From assembly GCA_036936605.1 (NCBI GenBank), contig JAUPFV010000002.1:332977215-333041214 (forward strand): DNA of 64,000 nucleotides, read 5' to 3'. The stretch is from Limnanthes douglasii subsp. nivea (Eukaryota > Streptophyta > Magnoliopsida > Brassicales > Limnanthaceae). The notes beneath the pieces were generated by a model. That model was not told the origin of the DNA, did not search any database, and worked only from the letters and a program-made list of their open reading frames with translations. Made by a program: the position numbers and the translations under genes. Positions 57,484 to 64,000 of the stretch are shown here, one piece after another (position 1 is the stretch's first letter; every line of letters starts with the position of its first letter).

Positions 57484-58810
57484 CATCATGGACCCAGGTC
57501 CGCAGAATCTGCCTCGGATTCTCCTTTGTGTATGGAAGCCCGTTCTCCCAGCACCCGCTCAAAAATACGAACCGATGCTTCCACCCCTTGTCGCCCTCCA
57601 AAAAGTCGTTGACAATTTTCCATTTATTGCCAAGAGAGGAATAGAAGAATGGCGACTTCGGGGATTTCGACAGACCCGACATGGCGATGTATTCCTCCAT
57701 CGGCATTGCTCGACCAGAGAGGCGGGATGCCATGATGCAGGACATCAGGGTGTACCACGCATTGGGCGTCAGTTGCGATGGGCAGATTTGGAGAGTTCGG
57801 AAGTAGAGCGCAATTTCGGGGTCCAGGGGAAAGCGCAGACCCCAGTTGAACAACTCGGTAAACACCACGATCTCTCTGGGTCTGGCGTGAACGGGTGTCT
57901 CTCCCGGGGTCGGAAATCGAACGGTGACACACTCGGGGATTCCCCAGCGGATTAGCATCTCATCGTGATCGGACTCGGGGAAGTAGAGGTACTTCCCCTC
58001 GAAGAGAGAGACCACGTCCCTGGTCAGAAGCCAGTCGAAGTACTTGGTTGAAACGGCAGCTTTCACCGCCTCGGGCCAGGGGTCACCCTCGTTATTAGCC
58101 GCGTGACACCCTGCGGCAGCACACTCCCCTGCGGGAGCAATATCGATTTCGGGCTCTCCAGCTTCGAGGGCCGGAACTGGGTCGGAGCAGCGGTCAGCAG
58201 CAGCGTTTGTGTCAGACGGCCGAACCTGGGAAGAGGAAGCATCGGGAACACCACGTGCCATGGCTTTATGAGCCTCCTCCAACTGCTTGGGCGTTAGCTG
58301 CATTTTGGGCAGACCTAAAAAAGTGACCGCAGTATTAGTACCGGTCCGAAACCCTCTGATCGAGGGTGTAAGCTGAACCATTTCGGGACTATTACCTCCT
58401 TCCGTGTATTGGAGTAATTCGTCTTCCCCCATAGTCAGAAAGGTAGATTTACGAGCACGTCGGGGAATAGGCAAGTTTGTGGAAGACTGGGTCGGATTTT
58501 CCGGGCGAACCGATGGGGAATGGAAAGAACTGTCGCTAGAGGAAAGGACGATGGGCTCTGGAGATTGACCAGCTTCGGGAGTCGTAGGAATGGAAAGATC
58601 GGAAGCGAGGAAAACTTCTGCGGGAACCGGGGTAGGTAGGACAGGGTCGTGAGGAGGTGGAGCGGGAACGAAAGGTTTGGAGTTGGACCCCCAGATCAGA
58701 CCAGCGCGTCGGTACTCCTCTGCTCTATCGCCAATACTAGACCACTGTTCGAAGCTCCACTCAGATCCTTTTTTCTTGGTTGGTTTTTTCTGCGATCGTC
58801 CGGGTTTCAT
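57484..58810 (-). CDS. antisense gene of the young Tat-like element, exon 1
   Basis: It starts at ATG 58810 (MKPGRSQKKPTKKKGSEW, basic). The first 280 residues are Pro/Ser-rich and low in structure. The conserved domain is at about 58060-57540: YFDWLLTRDVVSLFEGKYLY, MLIRWGIPECVTVRFPTPGE, FNWGLRFPLDPEIALYFRTL, CPSQLTPNAWYTLMSCIMASRLSGR and EEYIAMSGLSKSP. This resembles the family described as putative gypsy-type transposon protein (Transposase_28 type), known from antisense genes of Tat-group elements. A second GT-AG interval (58315-58395, 81 bp, in frame; TTTTTTAG acceptor) may be a further intron. A TATA box lies 118 bp upstream on the same strand. Its role is not known. Confidence 0.82.
58315..58395 (-). 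other. possible second, in-frame intron of the antisense gene
   Basis: On the minus strand GAAGGAG|GTAATAGTCC and CACTTTTTTAG|GTCTGCCC enclose 81 bp (27 codons, no stop). The acceptor is strong. The old copy is too diverged here to confirm it, so it could also simply be coding. Confidence 0.4.
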
Positions 58811-58927
58811 GCAACAAGAGCCAAAGCAAGGAAGGGTCGGGCAAATTCACTCTCTCTCTTTAGAAATGCTCTGGCAGCGTCTTTTCTCTCTCTAAAAAGC
58901 TTCTGAGAGACGCAGAAGGCTTTGGGG

Positions 58928-58936
58928 TATTTATAG
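58928..58936 (-). promoter_or_regulatory. antisense TATA box, young element
   Basis: The minus strand reads CCCTATAAATACCCC, 118 bp upstream of the antisense ATG (58810). The old element has CCTTTATAAATACTCC upstream of its antisense gene. This supports an independent antisense promoter near the 3' LTR. Confidence 0.7.
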
Positions 58937-59324
58937 GGAAGCATGGAAGAGCGGGGGATATCAATCGACAGAAACACAGCGGGAAGACGAAGAGTCTCCT
59001 AGGAGCCTAGCCTGTCAGAAGGATGGTCAATTAACCCTTGACGCGTGTCGACCCAGTTCTGACGAGCCTTGACGTAAGCACCGGTTCCAAGTACCGCGTA
59101 GGAATGGGCCGCCACTACCGGGCCTGGCAAGAAAGCTTGGCCCATTAAGAAAGGCTTAAAGATGAAAGCCCACAACACAAGAAGAGGAGGTGCGGGAAGG
59201 AGTCCAGAGAAGCCTTTTCCTATCGCGTCGGGAAGTTGAAACCAGCGGGATCGGAAAGCTAAGATAAGGACGGATGAACGGTAAAAATGCTTCTGAAAAG
59301 TCTCCGCTCCTGATAGTTCCCGAA

Positions 59325-59338
59325 GACTGGGGGGCTAC
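59325..59338 (+). other. polypurine tract of the young element
   Basis: GACTGGGGGGCTAC ends directly at the 3' LTR start. The six-G run is the likely plus-strand primer. Confidence 0.85.
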
Positions 59339-59668
59339 TGATGAGGGCGGAATTCGCCGATTTATAGAGATAGGGGTAACAATGTGATAGATAAATAGTC
59401 AATATGATTAAATGAGCAGTCAAGGTTCTTCAGGGACTAATATGCAAAAATAAAGTAGTTAGGGGAGGCCCATCGACATGTGATGATGGCCCATTGAGAG
59501 CTTAAACGGGTCCTCCATATTTTACTATAAAAGGAGGACCCATTTGCCTAAAATGGGATGGAATATTTTCTTTACACAAAAACTACTTTATCTCTCTACA
59601 TTTTCTCTCTCTAGTCATATCAGGTCCTAGATCTGAAATATATTCTTTTGACAGCTATTCACTCATCA
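59339..59668 (+). repeat. 3' LTR of the young Tat-like element
   Basis: The 330 bases are identical by eye to 48796-49125, including TATAAAA at 59526-59532 and its inverted-repeat frame. It starts TGATGAG after the purine tract and ends CTCATCA before the target duplication. Confidence 0.95.
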
Positions 59669-59673
59669 CATTT
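59669..59673. repeat. target-site duplication, right (CATTT)
   Basis: It is identical to 48791-48795 and directly follows the 3' LTR. Confidence 0.93.
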
Positions 59674-60120
59674 GACCTGGGAAAATTTCATTATAATTCA
59701 GGAATTATACATTTTTTTAAAGTTTATTGGAATAACCATTTGAAAATATAATGAAGTCATCAAAAAATGAAATACAAGCTATGCTCATTGAACTTGCTGA
59801 TTTATAATGTAAACCACTATCATTTTTATGTAGTTTTTTCACCCATCTGCTAAGTTACTCTTCAGTTAGTATGAATAAGCTAGGTGATATTGGGTCTCCT
59901 TATCTCACTTCATTTGTAGATTTAAAATAGTCGTTATGTTAACCAAACTGAACTTATGCAATTCCTAACCTAAGCTATCCATCTTTTATCAAATCCAAAA
60001 GCCTCCATAATATGTAAGACGGAATTAAAGAGTAATCTGTCAAATACTTTGGACATGTCTATTTTAACCATTATATTTCCCCTTTGACTTTTTTGTTAAG
60101 ATCATGTGACATTTCTTGAG
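59674..60120 (-). mobile_element. LINE remnant D, 5' part (beyond the gypsy insertion)
   Basis: The minus-strand translation at about 60085-59975 gives NIMVKIDMSKVFD and SVLHIMEAFGFDKRWI, which is the RT palm entry of LINEs (V-K-x-D-x-x-K-A-[FY]-D). The protein order on the minus strand places this upstream of the 48795-47930 part, so the gypsy element interrupted the RT gene. The 5' limit is unclear. Confidence 0.75.
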
Positions 60121-60724
60121 TTAATATATGTATTAAATACATTTATAAAAAAATATGTGAGTTAAGAACTTAATACTTTTTAACATAAATGTTTATTAAA
60201 AATTATCAACTCAACAGTCAGTTGAGAGTTGTAAATAGGCCAAAAATCAATTGAAAGTTTGACTAGTCGATATTATAATATTTTAATTTAAAATTAGTCA
60301 AAACGGGTTGGAAATTTGAAAGTTAACAATAAAAAAATCAAATGATTACTAGAAAATTTAGTTAACAATTTTGCATGTCTAGTTGAAAATTTTCAAATTC
60401 TCAACCGAAATTTGAAATGAATAGTTGAAAGAAAAGATAAGAATTAGATAAATACTTAAAACTAATTGAAAACTTTCAAATTCTTAATTGGACATCATAA
60501 TGCTTGGTTTTAAAATTTGAAACACATGGCGCGACTTGTGAAACAAACCAATTGAAAAATATATAGTTCTCAACTAAACCTGAAAATATATCGGCTGACA
60601 ACTTGCAAAAGTTTTTAACTGAGCAGAGTAATATTAGGTGAAGAACTTAGATTATAAATAATATATTAAATAACCAATTATATAATTTTAATTATTATTT
60701 TCCATATATTCAAGTCCTGAAAGT
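60121..60724. other. AT-rich spacer with TTGAAA-type repeated words
   Basis: Short words such as AGTTGAAA, AATTTGAAA and CAACTGA/TCAGTTGA recur at about 60200-60630 in both orientations, without a regular period. No gene was recognised. Confidence 0.4.
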
Positions 60725-60759
60725 CTCTAATAAAAATTGGTCATACGGTTGGTGGTGGT

Positions 60760-61330
60760 CGCCCTCAAAATTAGATCGTATTTCCAAAACCATATAATAT
60801 TCTACGAACGTATTTCCCCCTCAAAGCAGTGCTGCAACATTCAGATATATCAGGGAGACTCACAAGATGGTCACTCGAGTTATGGAATATGATATTATGT
60901 ACAAACTTTATACATCCATCAAGTGCTAAACCATCATCGAATTCTTTTACAAATTTATAAGGGATAGAGTCACTAAGGAAGAGAGCCAACATGATGAGGA
61001 GAGCTCCAAAATAGAGTGGATGGTCAAAACCGATGAAGCATCAAATTTAACCTGAGAGATTGTTGGTATCATTTTAAAGACGCGTTTTTTGGAGGAAATT
61101 AAGCAATCTATCAAATTGCGCTTCAACAAAACAAACAATATGGCCGAGTACGAGGTTGTGTTAGATGGTATGAAATTGGCTCTTCTCTGTGGATAAATTT
61201 TTATTTGTGTACGGTGGGAACCTTAGTTGGTAATAAGTAAAACAAAAAGTATGTACGAGGCGAAATAACAAACTATGAGAGGGTATTTAGAAGCCCTTCA
61301 GGCAATGAAACAGAAATTCGAACGTGTTTA
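60760..61330 (+). pseudogene. gypsy RNase H region, fragment 1
   Basis: It reads in broken frames SGRLTRWSLEL (end of the first RNase H), then about 61108-61190 RFNKTNNMAEYEVVLDGMKLALLCG, the N-x-x-A-E-Y-E-x-x-x-x-G motif of the second RNase H, and a MRGYLEALQAMKQKFERV tail. It has stops throughout. Confidence 0.75.
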
Positions 61331-61387
61331 ATACGAGCAGGTTACTCGCCTTGATATCTCTATTATTAACTGAACCCTACAAAACCA

Positions 61388-62760
61388 ATGGTAATGACTA
61401 GATCAAGAGTTGAAATGGATAACCTTGGATTCCTCCCTGTAAGAAATGGTCAAGTGGTTACTCTCAATGACGTAACAATTTTTCAAATTGGCCAGGACAC
61501 CTTGAATCAAGAATGTGCACCTCAAACAGACGTGACAATGGCAAATGACCAGGTTGTTGGGGTGATTTTGGGATTACAGCACAACGTTTTACGCGCTTAT
61601 GGTGGCCTAGTCAGTGCAACAACTTAGGCAAATGGTTATGACACACTACTTCAAGTAAAAAATCATTCCAAACAAGGTATGTTCCTCACCCCGTCTAACG
61701 TAAAAATCTTAGAAATGCAGATGAGTTAATATGGGAGCAACTTATAGCCATTCCGTTGCACTTTGAGAGGGACAATGAGGCTAAGTCGAGGATAGAAAAG
61801 TTGACTGACGTGTTGCATATATTGATGAAAACGGTGATATTATGTAACAAAGGAAAGCATGAGATAGAAAAAAAAAAGTAAGCAAGGTAATCCGCATGGA
61901 TAAAGCCAAGGATAAGGTGGGAGAGATCGACCACACGAATGTCGTCAACAAAATTCTGGAAAGCAAGCTTCCCCATAACTAAGGCCCTTACAAAATGTAT
62001 ACCTATAATGGTTCTGGTGACCTAGAACACCATCTTGAGCAATTCAGGAACATGATGATGGATTTCAACCCTAATGATGTGCCATTTCGTATGAAGTTTT
62101 CTTTGACTTTCAAGAGCAATTCCCCCGACTAGTTCAACAATTTTGCTAAAGACAAAAATTCGGGATTTTGAAGGTTCATGGAGTGCCTTCAGAAACTGGT
62201 TCATAGAAAAAAAGACACATAAAATGAGGGTGATTCCATCATGAACCCATATCAACAAATGGGAGAAACTATAAATATTTATGTTCAAAGATTTCTTCAT
62301 GAAATGAACACCTTATCAAAATTTAAGAAAACCATTGCAGTCACTAGCCTTGTTAGATTTTATGCGAACAATATGAAGGACTTCGTAGCAATGACTGACT
62401 AGTTCATTAGAGTTGAAGATGCCAAGATAGGTGAATTTTCATACTTCCCCCCATCCAAATTGCAATAGGTAAAGTTCTCAGTATCGGTTAGAAAGATATG
62501 TGAGGCAACGAGATGAGAGGAGGTCTCAAGAGGTCCACTAAGCAGGTCAAAGCCATCGTATTTTGAAAATATGGCGTGAATCTTCAAATCACTGGCCGAG
62601 AACAGAATGGTCATTTTCTAGATAATCAAGGGTACGACAAAATACATGCAGCCAATAAGCATGCTTACCCCCAAATACAAAAGGTCCTATAGACACTTTT
62701 ACGCATACCACAATGACCATGCCCATGCAACCGATGGATGTTGGCAGTTATATACAGAGC
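61388..62760 (+). pseudogene. gypsy gag, decayed
   Basis: The first part (61388-61627) starts MVMTRSRVEMDNLG, plausible as a gag N-terminus but not certain. The gag domain proper at about 61995-62420 reads TYNGSGDLEHHLEQFRNMMMDFNPNDVPFRMKFSLTFKSNS, GDSIMNPYQQMGETINIYVQRFLHEM and TSLVRFYANNMKDFVA, with several stops. A YAYHNDHAHATDGC stretch at about 62700-62740 is the His/Cys region at the gag end. Confidence 0.72.
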
Positions 62761-62769
62761 TTTGGATAA

Positions 62770-63400
62770 GATCCATCCCTTTTTCGAAATCCTCAAAGAG
62801 GCTAAGAAGCTTAATGCGATAATGCATTTTGTGCACTAAAAGAATATATGGTTTCCCCTGAAATCATGTCTTTTAAAATTCAAGGTGACCCACTTTATTT
62901 ATACTTATTGGTATCCAAGTTTGCACTTACTAGTATTCTGCTTAAAGATTCTGAGGGTGTTCGGAGACATATTTGCTACATCACTAAGAGCCTCATCGAC
63001 GCTGAAACAAGATATCTTAACTTGGAAAAACGGCTTTAGGTTTGGTGGTACCCGTGCGCAAAATGAGAATGTAATTCAAAAGCCACATAATTATTCTACA
63101 AACATTTTTCCTTCTTAAAGCAATACTACAGAATTTGGTCGTCTCGGAGAGACTCACGAGATGGTCAGTTGAGTTAGGGGAATATGAGATTTTGTACGAA
63201 CCTCGCACAACCATAAAAAACAAAGTTGTCCCCGACTTTATTAACGAATTCGTATTCGACATACTCTATGAGGAAGAAGGTCAATATGATGACTAGTGCT
63301 CCAAAATAGAGTGTGTGGTCGAAATTGGTAGAGTATCAAATCTAATAAGATGGATACCGACATCGTTCTAACGACATCTTTCGGGAAGGAAATTAGGCAG
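62770..63400 (+). pseudogene. gypsy RT-end/RNase H region, fragment 2
   Basis: HPFFEILKEAKK at about 62777-62812 is the end of the RT connection. The open part 62848-63039 reads MVSPEIMSFKIQGDPLYLYLLVSKFALTSILLKDSEG, RHICYITKSLIDAETRYLNLEK, the first RNase H. After a frameshift it continues LTRWSVELGEYEILYEPRTTIKNKVVPDFINEF to about 63260, then decays. It joins gag directly on its 5' side. Confidence 0.82.
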
Positions 63401-63410
63401 CAACTGTTTA

Positions 63411-64000
63411 ACCGCCCCAGTATTTTTGTTCTTTTGTTGTTCCTTATAAATGTTAGGATTTCTAGACACATCTTAGTACCATCCGTTTCAGTATTGCTCG
63501 GACTGGTTTTCTTCTTTTTCTTTGCTATGACTTCTCATTTCCGGCTACTTTCGACATCTGTATCACAATCGATTCTTCTTCTTTTTTCCTCTTTACTAGG
63601 GATACCCTATTCGACCACCTTTCCTTCTCTTTTTGGGGACATCCAACTTGATCTCAAATTTGTCACGATTATATATACGATGCACTAGCATGCTTTCAAT
63701 GTCTTCTGAGCTAGCCACATCCCCGGTTACATCTAATATGGCTTCTCTTACATCTCCCATCGTCAAATCCAGTATCGGCCACAAGCTCGCTAATATAAAT
63801 TTTTTGAAGTAAAGAGAGAATAAAATTCTAGGAACCGCGATAAGTATGCTGCAGTAGATAATGCTTTTAATGGGTTACTCTCTCCCCATTCTTCCATATG
63901 TGTCGGTATTGGCCCGAATCTCCATCCATATTTAAAATATTATAAATCATTAGTATAAGCAAACATATATCAACTGACCCTAACGAAAATTATCCAAACT
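63411..64000. other. unrecognised sequence
   Basis: A minus-strand frame at 63784-63596 (MWPILDLTMGDVREAILDVTGDVASSEDIE...) has protein-like composition with a basic end PKKRRKGGR, but no family was recognised. The opposite strand frame (63350-63688) is Phe/Leu-rich and probably its shadow. Confidence 0.35.

Larger units (their letters stand above)
48796..59668 (+). mobile_element. young Ty3/gypsy element, Tat-like, nearly intact, with antisense gene
   Basis: This 10,873-bp element has 330-bp LTRs that are identical by eye, perfect 7-bp LTR termini (TGATGAG/CTCATCA), a 5-bp target duplication, PBS and purine tract. It contains gag-protease, a TAG with readthrough context, pol with RT, two RNase H regions and integrase, a 3' tandem repeat and an antisense gene. 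It lies inside minus-strand LINE remnant D. Its base composition is clearly richer in G and C than the surrounding DNA, and its frames are long, so it inserted recently. One TGA in integrase (54662-54664) is the only break I found in the sense-strand genes. Confidence 0.95.
60725..63410 (+). mobile_element. fragments of a third gypsy family, rearranged
   Basis: RNase H sequence at about 60730-61330 precedes a gag-like region at about 61388-62760, which joins directly to another copy of the RT-end/RNase H region at about 62770-63400. Protease and most of RT are missing at that join. The two RNase H stretches (for example NVIPKPYNILRTYFPLKAVLQHSD and NVIQKPHNYSTNIFP) are the same family. Either two deleted copies lie head to tail or one copy is partly duplicated. 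No LTRs were identified. Confidence 0.75.

Noticed and set aside
57434..57489. A frameshift or two separate antisense genes instead of an intron
   Set aside because: GT-AG borders of matching phase and an equivalent interval in the old element favour splicing; not excluded without RNA data.

Overview
The window looks like nuclear DNA of a flowering plant, most likely a eudicot. It is strongly AT-rich, packed with layered plant retrotransposons (Ty1/copia, Ty3/gypsy of the Tat type, L1-type LINEs) and one MULE remnant. The only clear host gene encodes a small KS-type dehydrin resembling Arabidopsis HIRD11 (15067-15351). I saw no bacterial operon, CRISPR array, tRNA or rRNA.

Layout. 1-4458: 3' part of a decayed copia element with its 3' LTR. 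5900-11090: two different LINE remnants separated by a duplicated non-coding block. 12.2-13.7 kb: MULE transposase remnant without its catalytic core. 14.9-15.5 kb: dehydrin gene with TATA box, repeated leader and probable 3'-UTR intron. 16.3-19.1 kb: third LINE remnant. 19.6-21.5 kb: degenerate AT-rich repeat fields. 22535-24923: short internally deleted copia element on the minus strand, with LTRs and a matching 5-bp target duplication, itself invaded. 25.4-29.9 kb: unrecognised decayed sequence. 29940-40213: old Tat-like gypsy element. 40.8-44.6 kb: minus-strand gypsy remnant of another type. 47.9-60.1 kb: minus-strand LINE split by a very young Tat-like gypsy element (48796-59668) with 330-bp LTRs identical by eye and a perfect CATTT target duplication. 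60.7-63.4 kb: fragments of a further gypsy family.

The most interesting system is the Tat-like element, seen as a young and an old copy. Both share an unusual plan: (1) gag-protease is separated from pol by an in-frame TAG followed by CAATTA or CAACCA, which fits the tobacco-mosaic-type readthrough signal UAG-CAR-YYA; the young copy adds a 9-pair stem after a 9-nt spacer and has no ATG near the start of pol; (2) two successive RNase H-like regions follow the reverse transcriptase; (3) a tandem repeat, different in sequence in each copy, lies just after pol; (4) an antisense gene lies between pol and the 3' LTR, with a TATA box of its own on the minus strand and a short GT-AG intron at the same place in both copies. 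The young copy is clearly richer in GC than its surroundings and nearly intact, but carries one stop codon inside integrase.

Limits: all similarity calls come from reading motifs by eye. LINE, MULE and old gypsy boundaries are approximate. Several 0.5-4.5 kb stretches hold nothing I can name.
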